A stretch of 64,000 nt of DNA. Source: Micromonosporaceae bacterium. Lineage in GTDB: Bacteria; Actinomycetota; Actinomycetes; Mycobacteriales; Micromonosporaceae. Both the position numbers and the translations under genes were made by a program. The first letter of the stretch is position 1. Each line of letters begins with the position of its first letter. The notes under the pieces were generated by a model. It had not been told where the DNA came from. It was given only the letters and a program-made list of their open reading frames with translations, and searched no databases. Below, piece by piece: positions 52,968-61,965 of the stretch. The DNA lies in NCBI GenBank assembly GCA_020027875.1, contig JAHRHA010000002.1:1-64000 (forward strand). The letters run 5' to 3'.

Positions 52968-53722
52968 ACGAGCGGGGGTGGGCACGGGGCTAAAAGTCCC
53001 CGCCCCCCAAAGTCCCCGCCGCCGAAGTCCCCGCCGCCGCCGTAGTCACCGCCGCCGCCGTAGTCGGCAGCGCCGTAATCCGCGCCGCCGTCACCACCGT
53101 CGCCGCCGTCGCCACCCTCGCCGCCCGCTTCGGCGTCGGCCATACCCTGCTCGTAGCCCTGGTCGTACCCGGCGCCGTCGTTGAAGCCACCCGCGAGGGC
53201 ATCGAAGAGCAACAGCCCGCCGAAGACTCCGGCGCCCGTCACGAGCGCGGTCTTCCACCACGGTTCGGAGTACCAGCCGGCGGGTACCGGTCGGCCCTGC
53301 ACGCGACCACCTGGGTAGTAGTACGGCGTATCGCCTGCGGGGCGCGGGGACGCCTTGTAGTGGTGGCCCTGGACGTCGACCTCGCGGTCCTGTGTGATCG
53401 CGCCGACGCCCCGCTGGGCGGCGAGCGGAGGCAGTTCTGGGCCGGGGTCGATGCCCATGGCCGTCCGAGCGGCCCGGATGTAGGCCAGCCCTTCCAGTGC
53501 CGTCTCTCGGGCGAGTTCGTACTGCTTGGGCGTGGTCGCCCGGTCAAGCTGAGCGCCGGAGGCGTTGTACCGCTCCCCCGCGTCCACCATCGCTTGCTTT
53601 ACCGCCGCTTCGTCGCCGCTGGGGAGGTTCGCGATCTGGCCGCCGAGGCGGTCGTACCAGCGAAGCGCCTCCTCGCGTGCGTCCGCGAGCTCCCGTTCCT
53701 TGCGTCGCTGCCACCACCACAT
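52913..53722 (-). CDS. Membrane protein with Gly/Asp-rich C-terminal tail (apparent C-terminal frameshift)
   Basis: A 269-residue open frame. Residues 1-90 are helical and cytosolic (KERELADAREEALRWYDRL). There is a membrane helix at about 160-180 (TALVTGAGVFGGLLLFDALAGG) and a tail of GGDGGDGG and DYGGGGDFGGGDF units. The natural end is probably GGGDF with TAG at 52990-52992 in a neighbouring frame. One extra base in the six-C run at 53003-53008 shifts the frame, and translation continues through the A4 palindrome to 52913, adding about 20 foreign residues. I do not recognise a family. The ATG at 53722 is the likely start. Confidence 0.75.
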   Translation of the reverse strand: MWWWQRRKERELADAREEALRWYDRLGGQIANLPSGDEAAVKQAMVDAGERYNASGAQLDRATTPKQYELARETALEGLAYIRAARTAMGIDPGPELPPLAAQRGVGAITQDREVDVQGHHYKASPRPAGDTPYYYPGGRVQGRPVPAGWYSEPWWKTALVTGAGVFGGLLLFDALAGGFNDGAGYDQGYEQGMADAEAGGEGGDGGDGGDGGADYGAADYGGGGDYGGGGDFGGGDFGGRGLLAPCPPPLVDLGHSRVIGDQLARLRP

Positions 53723-53792
53723 GAGGGTTCAACCTCCACGATTCGTCGGTCGTCACCTTCGACGGTACACACGCGTGTCATTCGGGCGGTCG

Positions 53793-55508
53793 TTAGCCGT
53801 CATGCTCCCCGTTATTGCCCTTCTTCCCCTTGCCGGACCCACCCTTGTCCGACCCACCCTTGCCGGACCCATCCTTGCCGGACCCATCCTTGCCGGACCC
53901 ATCCTTGCCGGACCCATCCTTGCCGGACCAACCCTCTCCGGACCCAGGCCTGCCGGACCAACCCTCTCCGGACTCATCGTCGCCCTCAGAACCAACCTCG
54001 GTACTCGGGTTCGGTCCGGAGACCAGAGCGTCGCGCCGCGTGTCGCCAACGAAGAACGCAGTCGGCAAAGGGTTCTCGGAGCGGTAGGTAGCGGTGAACC
54101 TGAGTGTGACGGAGGTGCCGGGCGCGAAGGGGCGGCCCACACCGCCGACCGGCGCCCTCACCTGCCGACCCACCTGCGCCCACGCGTGGACGCTTCGCCG
54201 CTCGATGGACTGGTTGCCCGGGAAGGAGAAGCGCAGCGTCGCATCGGGCACGTGGGCCGCACCGGAGTTGGTGACCTTAACGGCGGCGGCGAAGCCACCG
54301 CGCCAGGCCCGCTGGACCTGATAGCGCACATCGCATGACGCCGGCGTCGACTCGGCGGTGGGCGGGGTAGGTCCGACAGCCATCGCTGAGATTGGCCCCG
54401 ACGTGGCTCGCGGGTCGACCCACGCCGTCGCCGCGGCCGCGAGGAGCGCGACGGCGGCGAGACCCATCGCAGCGACCCGAACCCTCGGACGACTAGCCAT
54501 GGCGCCGAGTACGCCGAGTCGAGCCAGGACTCGACCGAGGGAGCGATCAACCGCGAGCGAGGGTGCGAACGCATGGGAGGAGACGAGTGTGGCGGGCAAC
54601 GTCGCCGATACGGCGATCGCGGCCGTGGGCATCGCACCATGACGCAGGCCTATAACGCCCACGACGACCGGCGCGTGGACGGATATCCCGGCCGCCTCGG
54701 CCAGGGCGTTGGCGACCTCGGCGCTGGAGGGGCGATCCTCGAGAGTCCTTGCCAGGCAACGATGGCAGAGCTCGATGACAGGCTCGGGGACCTCCGGAAG
54801 GTCGGGCAGCGGAGTCGGGTCGATGCGGCGGTGTGCAGAGAGCGTCTCGGTCACCGTCGCCGCGTCCCACGGAAGGCCGCCGGACAGCGCCTGATAGAGC
54901 AACAGCCCAAGTGCGTACACATCGGCGGCGGGGCTGGCACGCCCGCCGACCAGTCGCTCAGGCGCGACGTACGCGGGTGTGCCTAGCAGCTGCCCGTCGG
55001 CCCCCAACTCGCTCTCACCGACCAGAGCCGAGATACCAAAGTCGACCACTTTCGCGCCGGTCGACGTGAGCATGACGTTGCTCGGCTTCACGTCGCGGTG
55101 CACGACACCCTGACCGTGCGCCTGGGCCAGGGCGGAGGCCACCTGCGCGCACACGGTGACGGCGTCACGCCACGGCATAGGCACCCCGCCGGCGAGGCAT
55201 TCGGACATCGGCTGCCCGACGATCAGCTCCATCACCACGAAGGGGGACGGTTCGGCGTCGGTGACCGACGCCTCGCCGTAGTCGAAGATGCTCGCGATAT
55301 GGGGATGGCTCAGCCTTGCAGCGGCCTGCGCCTCGCGGTGAACCCGCCGCCGCAATTCGGTGTTGGCTACGTGGTCAGGATGGAGGAGTTTGACCGCCAC
55401 CTGGCGCTGGAGCACGTCGTCGAATCCCCGCCAGACGATGGACATGCCGCCAGCGCCCAACTGCTCCACGAGCCGGTATCGGCCACCAAGGTGTGCCTGA
55501 GCAGCCAT
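53793..55508 (-). CDS. Receptor-type Ser/Thr protein kinase with CBM2-like extracellular domain
   Basis: A 571-residue PknB-type kinase. The kinase domain (residues 10-275) has GAGGMSIVW, the ATP Lys in VAVKLL (40), HRDVKPSN (138-145), DFGIS (156-160) and APE (182-184). A membrane helix follows at 343-364. Outside, residues 392-491 form a carbohydrate-binding module family 2-like domain (CDVRYQVQRAWRGGFAAAVK, PDATLRFSFPGNQ, LPTAFFVGDT). The usual C-terminal Cys of CBM2 is replaced by Arg. The tail (500-571) is SGKDG repeats. No PASTA repeats are present. It may sense polysaccharide, possibly wall or plant polymer; this is inferred from the domain. Confidence 0.92.
   Translation of the reverse strand: MAAQAHLGGRYRLVEQLGAGGMSIVWRGFDDVLQRQVAVKLLHPDHVANTELRRRVHREAQAAARLSHPHIASIFDYGEASVTDAEPSPFVVMELIVGQPMSECLAGGVPMPWRDAVTVCAQVASALAQAHGQGVVHRDVKPSNVMLTSTGAKVVDFGISALVGESELGADGQLLGTPAYVAPERLVGGRASPAADVYALGLLLYQALSGGLPWDAATVTETLSAHRRIDPTPLPDLPEVPEPVIELCHRCLARTLEDRPSSAEVANALAEAAGISVHAPVVVGVIGLRHGAMPTAAIAVSATLPATLVSSHAFAPSLAVDRSLGRVLARLGVLGAMASRPRVRVAAMGLAAVALLAAAATAWVDPRATSGPISAMAVGPTPPTAESTPASCDVRYQVQRAWRGGFAAAVKVTNSGAAHVPDATLRFSFPGNQSIERRSVHAWAQVGRQVRAPVGGVGRPFAPGTSVTLRFTATYRSENPLPTAFFVGDTRRDALVSGPNPSTEVGSEGDDESGEGWSGRPGSGEGWSGKDGSGKDGSGKDGSGKDGSGKGGSDKGGSGKGKKGNNGEHDG
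53830..53975. repeat. 15-bp coding tandem repeat (SGKDG units) in kinase tail
   Basis: Head-to-tail copies of the 15-bp unit CCTTGCCGGACCCAT, with variants, encode SGKDG, SGKGG and SGEGW pentapeptides at the C-terminus of the receptor kinase. The array is in phase, so copy changes alter only tail length. A similar 15-bp in-phase array occurs in the LOG gene at 3175. Confidence 0.85.
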
Positions 55509-55604
55509 GGCTCACGAGTACCCCAACCGAACGGAACACACCCCCCGAACGCGAGTTCCCCACCCGATCGGCGGACAGAAATTCCCCGTATGAGCGCTCA
55601 GCCG

Positions 55605-55654
55605 CACAGCCGCGCTAGCCGCGCAGTCGCACAGCCGCGCTACCCGCGCAGTCG
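55605..55654. repeat. 25-bp direct repeat upstream of kinase gene
   Basis: Two tandem 25-bp copies (55605-55629 and 55630-55654), beginning CACAGCCGCGCTA and differing at one base, fill much of the space between the kinase start and the ispH stop. No gene is seen in this 150-base interval. Confidence 0.75.
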
Positions 55655-55667
55655 CGCAAGTCCCGCG

Positions 55668-56669
55668 TTAAGGCTGGACGCTTGCGGCGAGAGTGGCAGC
55701 CGCCTCGGACCGCTCCGCCGCAGCGACCCGCATGTCGCGCTTGAGCTCCTGCGGCAGCGAGAAGATGAGCTTCTCCTGAGCCGTCGTCACCTCGGCGACC
55801 TCGTCGAATCCTCGCGCCGCGAGGTGGTCGAGCACCTGCATGACCAATTCATCCGGGACGCTCGCACCAGAGGTGAGGCCCACGGTCGAGGCGCCGACCA
55901 GCCATCCATCGTCGATCTCGTCCGCGTAGTCGACAAGGTACGACGCCCGGGCACCGGCGGTGAGCGCCACCTCGGCCAGCCGGACCGAGTTCGAGGAGTT
56001 GCGCGAACCCACGACGATCACCACGTCGCACTGGGGGGCGATCTCCTTGACCACGTGTTGGCGGTTCGATGTGGCGTAGCAGATGTCATCGCTCGGTGGT
56101 GACTGCAGCAGCGGCAGGTGCTGCTGGAGCCGGGCCACCGTCTCCATCGTCTCGTCAACGGAGAGCGTGGTTTGGGAGAGCCAGACGACCTTGCTGGGAT
56201 CGCGGACCGTCACCTTGTCCACGCCGTCGGGGCCATCGACGAGCTGGACATGCGCGGGGGCCTCACCGGCCGTGCCAACGACCTCTTCGTGCCCTTCGTG
56301 CCCAATAAGGAGAATGTCGTAATCCTCGGCCGCGAACCGCTTGGCCTCCTGGTGCACCTTCGTCACCAGCGGACACGTCGCATCGATCGCCTTGAGATTG
56401 CGTGTGCGGGCCTGCTCGTAGACCTCGGGCGCTACTCCGTGCGCGGAGAAGATCACGATGGATCCCTCCGGGACCTCCTCGTTCTCCTCCACAAAGATCG
56501 CGCCCTGTGCCTGCAGCGTGGTCACCACGTGCTTGTTGTGCACGATCTCTTTGCGTACGAAGATCGGCGGGCCGTAGAGCTTGAGCGCCTCTTCGACCGT
56601 CTGCACGGCGCGATCAACGCCGGCACAGTAGCCACGCGGCTTGGCCAGCAGCACTCTTTTCCCAGTCAC
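55668..56669 (-). CDS. ispH: 4-hydroxy-3-methylbut-2-enyl diphosphate reductase
   Basis: A 333-residue iron-sulfur enzyme for the last step of the MEP pathway, converting HMBPP to IPP and DMAPP. Cluster Cys residues are in [13 protein letters not shown] (near 14), [11 protein letters not shown] and [12 protein letters not shown]. The catalytic Glu/His region is EIVHNKHVV, followed by SAHGVAP. The GTG at 56669 starts [14 protein letters not shown], where family similarity begins. It is divergent from a small membrane protein and lies near xseAB, a common actinobacterial arrangement. Confidence 0.95.
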   Translation of the reverse strand: MTGKRVLLAKPRGYCAGVDRAVQTVEEALKLYGPPIFVRKEIVHNKHVVTTLQAQGAIFVEENEEVPEGSIVIFSAHGVAPEVYEQARTRNLKAIDATCPLVTKVHQEAKRFAAEDYDILLIGHEGHEEVVGTAGEAPAHVQLVDGPDGVDKVTVRDPSKVVWLSQTTLSVDETMETVARLQQHLPLLQSPPSDDICYATSNRQHVVKEIAPQCDVVIVVGSRNSSNSVRLAEVALTAGARASYLVDYADEIDDGWLVGASTVGLTSGASVPDELVMQVLDHLAARGFDEVAEVTTAQEKLIFSLPQELKRDMRVAAAERSEAAATLAASVQP

Positions 56670-56689
56670 CGGTCCATCGTACGGGCGGC

Positions 56690-56729
56690 GTGGACCACTC
56701 CCGGCGGACGCGTGAGGTGGACCACTCCC
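56690..56729. promoter_or_regulatory. Duplicated 13-base site between ispH and membrane protein
   Basis: GTGGACCACTCCC occurs twice (56690-56702 and 56717-56729), 27 bases apart, in the divergent promoter region between ispH and the 56773 gene. It may be a regulator site or a chance duplication; no known consensus matches. Confidence 0.3.
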
Positions 56730-56772
56730 AGATCCGACACAATCAGTCGGCAACCCGATGATCGGAGAGCCC

Positions 56773-57348
56773 ATGTCCTACGGGGAGACTCGTCGCGCCG
56801 GACTACGTACGGTGGCCGGGCTGGCGGGGCTTTACCTCGCCTTCGCCGCCATGATGGCCTCGCCGTTGACCGGCGCCAGGTCGACCTTCACGATCATCTT
56901 CGGTGTCGGCTCGGCCGCCGGTGCGGCCGCCGCGGCCGTACTGGCATTCGGCTGGGTGCGGCTGCGTTGGTTCGAATGGCTGGGCGCCGCTCTGTTCGCG
57001 GCTGCCGGCACCGCCGCCGGCCTACTCGAGGAACGAGTCACAGGGTGTTGCCTCTTCCAGTTCGGCCTGCACCGCGGCTTTCCGCTCGCGTGGCGGCATG
57101 AATGGATGGACTTCGAGCGGGTGGTGAGTTCGGACGCAGCACGAGCCGCCATGGCCACCCGGCCCGACCTCGTCTTCCGCACCGTAGACCCGTGGTACCT
57201 GGTGGCCGATCTGGTGTGGTGGGCCAGCGTCGCGGTCGCTGTCCTCGTCGTGGTGCACCTCCTGGCACGCGCCTGGTTGTCGGCCCGACAGGAGCGCCGC
57301 GGTGCCGGCCCGGGCGGGGCTTCCATCACGTCGTCGCAGGACGCATAA
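56773..57348 (+). CDS. Membrane protein of unknown function (191 aa)
   Basis: An integral membrane protein with four helices: about 13-32 ([16 protein letters not shown]), 39-60, 65-85 and 135-165. A soluble stretch with two Cys ([19 protein letters not shown]) and an acidic segment ([15 protein letters not shown]) lies between helices 3 and 4. The ATG at 56773 with GGAG five bases upstream is preferred to the ATG at 56758. I do not recognise a family. It is divergent from ispH and precedes xseA on the same strand. Confidence 0.72.
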   Translation: MSYGETRRAGLRTVAGLAGLYLAFAAMMASPLTGARSTFTIIFGVGSAAGAAAAAVLAFGWVRLRWFEWLGAALFAAAGTAAGLLEERVTGCCLFQFGLHRGFPLAWRHEWMDFERVVSSDAARAAMATRPDLVFRTVDPWYLVADLVWWASVAVAVLVVVHLLARAWLSARQERRGAGPGGASITSSQDA

Positions 57349-57376
57349 TCGCAGGTCACACCCAGTGGGAGGCCTA

Positions 57377-57556
57377 ATGGTCAACAGCGGCGGCTCGGGC
57401 ATCGCCGGAGGCGATCAGCGCGGCAACCGTGACCGGCTCGCGCCTGACCCGAACCGGCACAGCGACGCCCCGATCGGCGGCTTGGCAGCACGCGAGCGCG
57501 GCAAGGGACTGATGCGCGGCCTCATTGGCCTCGTGATTCTCGCGGCGGTGGTCTGA
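57377..57556 (+). CDS. Small membrane protein, possibly truncated by an in-helix stop (59 aa)
   Basis: The ATG at 57377 has a GGGAGG ribosome site. The first 45 residues are polar ([19 protein letters not shown]), followed by a membrane helix [20 protein letters not shown] at 57554-57556 stops translation inside the helix. In the same frame the codons VAILLLA follow and then a second TGA, which would complete a normal helix. This looks like a point mutation or a deliberately short helix. Small proteins of this style precede xseA in relatives, from memory. The function is unknown. Confidence 0.6.
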   Translation: MVNSGGSGIAGGDQRGNRDRLAPDPNRHSDAPIGGLAARERGKGLMRGLIGLVILAAVV

Positions 57557-57596
57557 GTCGCGATCCTGCTCCTGGCCTGACCGTACGCTGAGCTGC

Positions 57597-58829
57597 GTGA
57601 CCGAACCGGATGCCCGTCCAGCGCGCAGCACGGCCGAGGAGCCCTGGCCGGTCCGGGTGGTCAGCCAGAAAATCGGCGGCTGGATCGCGCGACTTGGTTG
57701 GGTCTGGGTTGACGGCCAGGTCGCCCAGGTCACGCGACGCCCGGGTACGACCGTGGTGTTCCTGACCCTGCGGGATCCAGCGGCGGACGTCAGCCTGACG
57801 GTAACCGCTCACCGCGACGTGCTCGACACGGGTGCGCCCAGTCTGGCCGAGGGAGCGCGGATCGTCGTACACGGCAAGCCTGAGTTCTATGCCGGCCGCG
57901 GCACGCTCTCGTTGCGCGCCGACGAGATCCGCCAAGTGGGTCTCGGCGAACTGCTCGCCCGCCTGGAACGGCTCAAGACGTTGTTGGCCGCCGAGGGCCT
58001 GTTCGACCCGTCCCGGAAGCGACGACCTCCCTTCCTGCCCGCGAAGATCGGACTCATCACCGGACGGGCGAGCGCCGCCGAGCGCGATGTGCTCACCAAC
58101 GCGCGACGGCGATGGCCCGCGGTCGAGTTCCGGGTCGTCAACGTCGCCGTACAAGGCCCATCGGCGGTGACCCAAATCGTCGACGCGCTCGCCGTCCTGG
58201 AGAGGGACACGGACGTTGACGTGATCATCATGGCCCGGGGCGGCGGAAGCATCGAGGACCTGCTCCCCTTCTCGGACGAAGCCCTCTGCCGCGCCGTTTT
58301 CGGCTGCCGGATACCCGTGATCTCCGCTATCGGCCACGAGACCGACACGCCCTTGGTCGACTTCGTCGCCGACGTACGGGCATCGACGCCCACGGACGCG
58401 GCCAAGCGTGCCGTACCCGACCTCGCCGACGAGCTGCGTCTGCTCGACGTGGTACGCGCGCGGTTGAATCGGGCGGTGACCAACCGGCTGGAAAGGGAAC
58501 AGCAGCGACTCGACGCGATCCGTACCCGACCGGTACTAGCCCAACCGACCACCATGCTCGACAGCCGGGCGGAGCAGGTTATCGGGTTGCGCGAACGAGC
58601 CGACCGCACCGTACGCCATCGGCTCGATCGAGCGGACACCGAGCTGCACCATACGCTCGCCCGGCTTCGGGCGCTCTCGCCTGCGGCGACCCTGGAGCGG
58701 GGGTACGCCATCGTGCAGCGAGCCGCGGACGGCGCGGTACTTCGAGATCCGGCGGACACATCGGTCGGCGACGACCTGAGGGTACGGCTGGCCCGCGGCG
58801 AACTGGCCGCTAAGGTTTGCCCATCATGA
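57597..58829 (+). CDS. xseA: Exodeoxyribonuclease VII large subunit
   Basis: A 410-residue catalytic subunit that degrades single-stranded DNA to oligonucleotides in both directions. An N-terminal OB-fold (residues 30-115, [27 protein letters not shown]) precedes the nuclease domain, which has [43 protein letters not shown] and [27 protein letters not shown] helical coiled-coil C-terminus binds XseB. The start is GTG at 57597. The TGA stop overlaps the xseB ATG. Confidence 0.94.
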   Translation: MTEPDARPARSTAEEPWPVRVVSQKIGGWIARLGWVWVDGQVAQVTRRPGTTVVFLTLRDPAADVSLTVTAHRDVLDTGAPSLAEGARIVVHGKPEFYAGRGTLSLRADEIRQVGLGELLARLERLKTLLAAEGLFDPSRKRRPPFLPAKIGLITGRASAAERDVLTNARRRWPAVEFRVVNVAVQGPSAVTQIVDALAVLERDTDVDVIIMARGGGSIEDLLPFSDEALCRAVFGCRIPVISAIGHETDTPLVDFVADVRASTPTDAAKRAVPDLADELRLLDVVRARLNRAVTNRLEREQQRLDAIRTRPVLAQPTTMLDSRAEQVIGLRERADRTVRHRLDRADTELHHTLARLRALSPAATLERGYAIVQRAADGAVLRDPADTSVGDDLRVRLARGELAAKVCPS

Positions 58830-59113
58830 GCGAGCAAGCCGAGCCGAGCGCCGCGCCGAGGTCATCCGAGCCGCGTAATCCCGAGCCGAGAGATTCCGGG
58901 CTGACCTATGAGGAGGCGCGGGCCGAGCTGGCGCGCGTCGTGGACCGGCTCGAATCCGGCGGCGGGACGCTCGAGGAGTCCCTGGCATTGTGGGAGCGCG
59001 GCGAGCACCTCGCCGATGTCTGTCAGCGGTGGCTCGACGGCGCCCGCACCCGCCTAGAGGCGGCCCGCAACGCTCGCACCGACCCCCACGCCCGCGCCGA
59101 CCCCCACGCCTAA
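58826..59113 (+). CDS. xseB: Exodeoxyribonuclease VII small subunit
   Basis: A 95-residue small subunit. The helical hairpin core is [51 protein letters not shown], quoted here as [16 protein letters not shown] and [12 protein letters not shown]; it wraps the XseA C-terminus. The ATG at 58826 overlaps the xseA stop (ATGA). The C-terminal [10 protein letters not shown] is a short duplication. A family A palindrome starts 2 bases after the stop. Confidence 0.93.
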   Translation: MSEQAEPSAAPRSSEPRNPEPRDSGLTYEEARAELARVVDRLESGGGTLEESLALWERGEHLADVCQRWLDGARTRLEAARNARTDPHARADPHA

Positions 59114-59114
59114 T

Positions 59115-59172
59115 CGATCTAGGGCTTAGCGGCGTGAGTCGATCTCCGATCACGTCGCTAGACCCTAGATCG
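59115..59172. repeat. Family A palindrome, copy A5
   Basis: CGATCTAGGGCTTAGCGGCGT pairs with ACGTCGCTAGACCCTAGATCG around a loop with GTCGATCTCCGATC. It lies between convergent xseB and the LprG-like lipoprotein gene, filling almost the whole 68-base gap. It is same-oriented and nearly identical to A1. Confidence 0.85.
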
Positions 59173-59181
59173 ACGGGGCCG

Positions 59182-59973
59182 TTACTGCAGGAACACGTAG
59201 ATCAACTCGGGGGCGGCGACGATCTCCGCCGCTGCCGGCTTGGTCACCTCGACCGGAGCGTTGTAGTCGGTGTAGTTCGTGGTCAGATCGGCGGCGGCAT
59301 AGTCGCCCACCTTCGGCATGTTAATCACGATCTTGATGATGCGACCCTGGCCGTCGAGCGTGGCTACGAAGGGCACGGTCTTCGTCTCGGGGGTGAGCTT
59401 CGCGATCTCCGAAGCTTGGATGATGCTCGGGGCTGACTTGGCCAGATCGATGGTCCCCTTGATTTCGGTGTCGCTCACCTTCTCGGCGGAGACGACGCCT
59501 TTGATGTAGGACTCGGCCGTCAAGGAGTCGCCGCCCGGGATCAGGCTAGCGGCGAGACCGGAGGTGCCGATCTTCGTCCGGTCAACCGTCATCCACTTGC
59601 CGGCGAGGCCGGCCATGCCGGGAATGCTCGCGGTCAGCGGTCCAAGATCCACCTTGACATACAAAGTGTCGGCCGTGACCAGCACGTTCGCCTTGATGAC
59701 CATGCCGGAAGCCGCGTCGGTGAACGTAATGTTGCGCAGCGCGTTCGCACCGGACGCGTCGCGAGCGCCATCGCCGGTGAGCTGCGTGCCGTACGTAAGC
59801 GTGTACTTGAAGCTTTGGCCCTTGGTCTTGGCCGCCGCCTCAGTCAGGACCTCGGTCGCCGGTTTGGCCGCCGCTGACGGGGTGCCGGAGCCCGGCGCCT
59901 GAGTGCATGCGGTGGTCGCGAAGGCCAGCGAGGCGAGCACCGTGAGACCGGTGGCCGCCAGACGTCTTCTCAT
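59182..59973 (-). CDS. LppX/LprAFG-family lipoprotein
   Basis: A 263-residue lipoprotein. The signal peptide RRRLAATGLTVLASLAFATTAC ends in a lipobox with Cys at 23. The mature LppX_LprAFG-like half-barrel (SFKYTLTYGTQLTGDGARDAS, NVLVTADTLYVKVDLG, KWMTVDR) in relatives holds the acyl chains of lipids such as triacylglycerol or lipomannan and moves them across the envelope. The ATG at 59973 has a GAGG site 8 bases upstream. It is convergent with xseB. Confidence 0.88.
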   Translation of the reverse strand: MRRRLAATGLTVLASLAFATTACTQAPGSGTPSAAAKPATEVLTEAAAKTKGQSFKYTLTYGTQLTGDGARDASGANALRNITFTDAASGMVIKANVLVTADTLYVKVDLGPLTASIPGMAGLAGKWMTVDRTKIGTSGLAASLIPGGDSLTAESYIKGVVSAEKVSDTEIKGTIDLAKSAPSIIQASEIAKLTPETKTVPFVATLDGQGRIIKIVINMPKVGDYAAADLTTNYTDYNAPVEVTKPAAAEIVAAPELIYVFLQ

Positions 59974-60074
59974 AAAGGGTTCCTCCCGAGGGTTGACGGA
60001 CGCAGCCGAGCGTAAGCGCAGGATGCAACATCCGGTCAATGCCTCGCGCGCTTAGATACCGTTCCGGAACACGA

Positions 60075-60689
60075 TCAGCTCACGGCAGCGGCGAGGGTCT
60101 CCAGTTCGCCCACCGGTGCGCGGCCGATAACGATCAGCGTGCGGTCTGGCCGGGTCCACACGAGCGCCTGCTCGTCTCCCCGAACCTCGTACGAGTTCCA
60201 CACCTGGCCAGCGACGGTGACCGTACCGGTTGGCCGCGTCCGGTCACCCAGTTCGCGGATGAGCAGGCCCTCAACGGCCTCGTTCGACTCGATCAGCTGC
60301 ACGGCGCCACCGTCCGGCGTGAGGTAGCCCAACCGCAGTGACGCGCCGCCGGCCTCGCGCTTGAACACCGCGCTCACCGGGCGCCAAGCGTCGGTCAGCC
60401 CCGTCGGCGCAGCCACCGGGAACACCGCCGCGGCCTGGGCCTGCACGATCGCCGGCGACGGGTCGACCACCACGATGTCCTCGCCACCACGCAGGCGAAA
60501 CAGCGCGACGAACACTGCCACGGGAAGGAGCAGGACGACCAGTGAGATCGTTATGTCCCGGGCGGTCCGTTCGGACCGGCGCGGGGCTGGCGACTGGCCC
60601 TGGGCGGGCGACTGGCCCTGGGCGGGCGGTTGGCCCTGGGCGGGCGACTGGCCCTGGGCGGGCGGTACGGGCGATGGGGCGTTCTGCAC
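60075..60689 (-). CDS. DUF4245 membrane protein with AQGQSP repeats
   Basis: A 204-residue protein. The cytosolic N-terminus has repeated [12 protein letters not shown] hexapeptides, then one membrane helix ([19 protein letters not shown]) and an outside DUF4245 domain ([34 protein letters not shown]). DUF4245 proteins lie beside glpX in many actinobacteria; the role is unknown. The GTG at 60689 with GAGG upstream is preferred; the longer frame overlaps the divergent glpX leader. The repeat is encoded by an imperfect 18-bp DNA repeat at 60595-60660. Confidence 0.87.
   Translation of the reverse strand: MQNAPSPVPPAQGQSPAQGQPPAQGQSPAQGQSPAPRRSERTARDITISLVVLLLPVAVFVALFRLRGGEDIVVVDPSPAIVQAQAAAVFPVAAPTGLTDAWRPVSAVFKREAGGASLRLGYLTPDGGAVQLIESNEAVEGLLIRELGDRTRPTGTVTVAGQVWNSYEVRGDEQALVWTRPDRTLIVIGRAPVGELETLAAAVS
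60595..60664. repeat. 18-bp coding tandem repeat (AQGQSP units) in DUF4245 gene
   Basis: About four copies of GGCCCTGGGCGGGCGACT, with one variant using GGTT, encode the [12 protein letters not shown] hexapeptide array. The unit is a multiple of three, so it is frame-neutral. This is another in-phase coding array, besides those in the LOG and kinase genes. Confidence 0.8.
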
Positions 60690-60815
60690 GTACCCATCCT
60701 CACTGACCCGCTGGTTGCATCCCACCCCGCCCCGCAGGCATGCCCCGTCGAGCAGGTTCTCGCCCGGTCTGCCAGGATTTCGACAGGCGACGAACACTGT
60801 GCGAGGAGGAGGACG

Positions 60816-61853
60816 ATGTCCCAGCCCCACTCCCATGACCCGTCAAAGCGCACCGAGGATCTTGACCGCAACCTGGCCCTGGAGCTCGTCCGCGTGACGG
60901 AGGCCGCCGCGATGGCAGCGGGCCGGTGGGTCGGCCGCGGCGACAAGGAGGGGGGCGACGGTGCGGCGGTCGATGCGATGCGACAGCTGATCAACTCGCT
61001 ACCCATTAGTGGCGTCGTGGTCATCGGCGAGGGCGAGAAGGACAACGCGCCGATGCTGTTCAACGGAGAGCATGTCGGAGATTGGAAAGGCGGCCCCGAG
61101 GTCGATGTTGCGGTCGACCCGATTGATGGCACCACGCTGATGAGCAAGGGCATGCCCAACGCCATCGCAGTGCTGGCGGTGGCCGAACGGGGGGCGATGT
61201 TCGACCCGTCGGCCGTGTTCTATATGGAGAAGCTCGCGGTGGGTCCGGACTGCGCCGACGTCATCGAACTCGACGCCGGAATCTCTGAGAACCTACGGCG
61301 CATCGCCAAGGTCAAACACTCGAGCGTGTCCGAGCTGACCGTCTGCATTCTCGACCGGCCGCGGCACGCGGAGCTCGTGCGTGAGGTCCGGCAGACTGGT
61401 GCCCGCATCCGGTTCATCAGCGACGGCGACATCGCGGGCGCCATCAGCGCCGCCCGCGAGCAGTCCGATGTGGACGTTCTCGTGGGCATAGGTGGCACCC
61501 CGGAAGGCATCGTCGCGGCGTGCGCGCTCACCTGCATCGGCGGGGCCATCCAGGCCAAACTCTGGCCGCGGGACGAGGCAGAGCGGGAGAAGGCCATCGC
61601 CGCCGGGCACGACCTCAACCGGGTGCTCTGCACTAACGACCTCGTACGAGGTGAGAACGTGTTCTTCGCCGCAACCGGCGTTACCTCGGGTGACCTGCTG
61701 CGCGGGGTTCGCTACCGCGGCGGCGGCGCCTACACACAGTCCATCGTCATGCGCTCCAAGAGTGGAACGATCCGAGTCATCGACTCGTTCCACCGCCTGG
61801 AGAAGCTGCGCCGGTACTCGGTCGTGGATTTCGACGGCGGCATGCCCGACTGA
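60816..61853 (+). CDS. glpX: Fructose-1,6-bisphosphatase, class II
   Basis: A 345-residue GlpX-type phosphatase for gluconeogenesis that hydrolyses fructose 1,6-bisphosphate. Metal and phosphate motifs are [19 protein letters not shown] and [21 protein letters not shown]. The substrate site follows in [19 protein letters not shown]. The ATG at 60816 has a GAGGAGGAGG ribosome site. In actinobacteria this is often the only FBPase. A family B repeat lies between it and the convergent epimerase gene. Confidence 0.95.
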   Translation: MSQPHSHDPSKRTEDLDRNLALELVRVTEAAAMAAGRWVGRGDKEGGDGAAVDAMRQLINSLPISGVVVIGEGEKDNAPMLFNGEHVGDWKGGPEVDVAVDPIDGTTLMSKGMPNAIAVLAVAERGAMFDPSAVFYMEKLAVGPDCADVIELDAGISENLRRIAKVKHSSVSELTVCILDRPRHAELVREVRQTGARIRFISDGDIAGAISAAREQSDVDVLVGIGGTPEGIVAACALTCIGGAIQAKLWPRDEAEREKAIAAGHDLNRVLCTNDLVRGENVFFAATGVTSGDLLRGVRYRGGGAYTQSIVMRSKSGTIRVIDSFHRLEKLRRYSVVDFDGGMPD

Positions 61854-61884
61854 TCTCGCCGATCTCTCTCGCCGATCTCTCTCG

Positions 61885-61944
61885 GCGATCATGACCTGCA
61901 GGTCATGATCGGCACCATTTCACGACGGTCAGCTCATGATCGAC
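61885..61944 (+). repeat. Family B palindromic element, copy B6 (right end shortened)
   Basis: It has a perfect 24-base palindrome with arms GATCATGACCT and AGGTCATGATC and centre GC in place of GG. The spacer CATTTCACGACGGTCAG and CTCATGATC follow, then it diverges (GACGGGGG) where other copies have the GGCGATCTTG end. It sits between convergent glpX and the epimerase gene. Confidence 0.8.
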
Positions 61945-61965
61945 GGGGGCAGGCGGGCGCCACGG

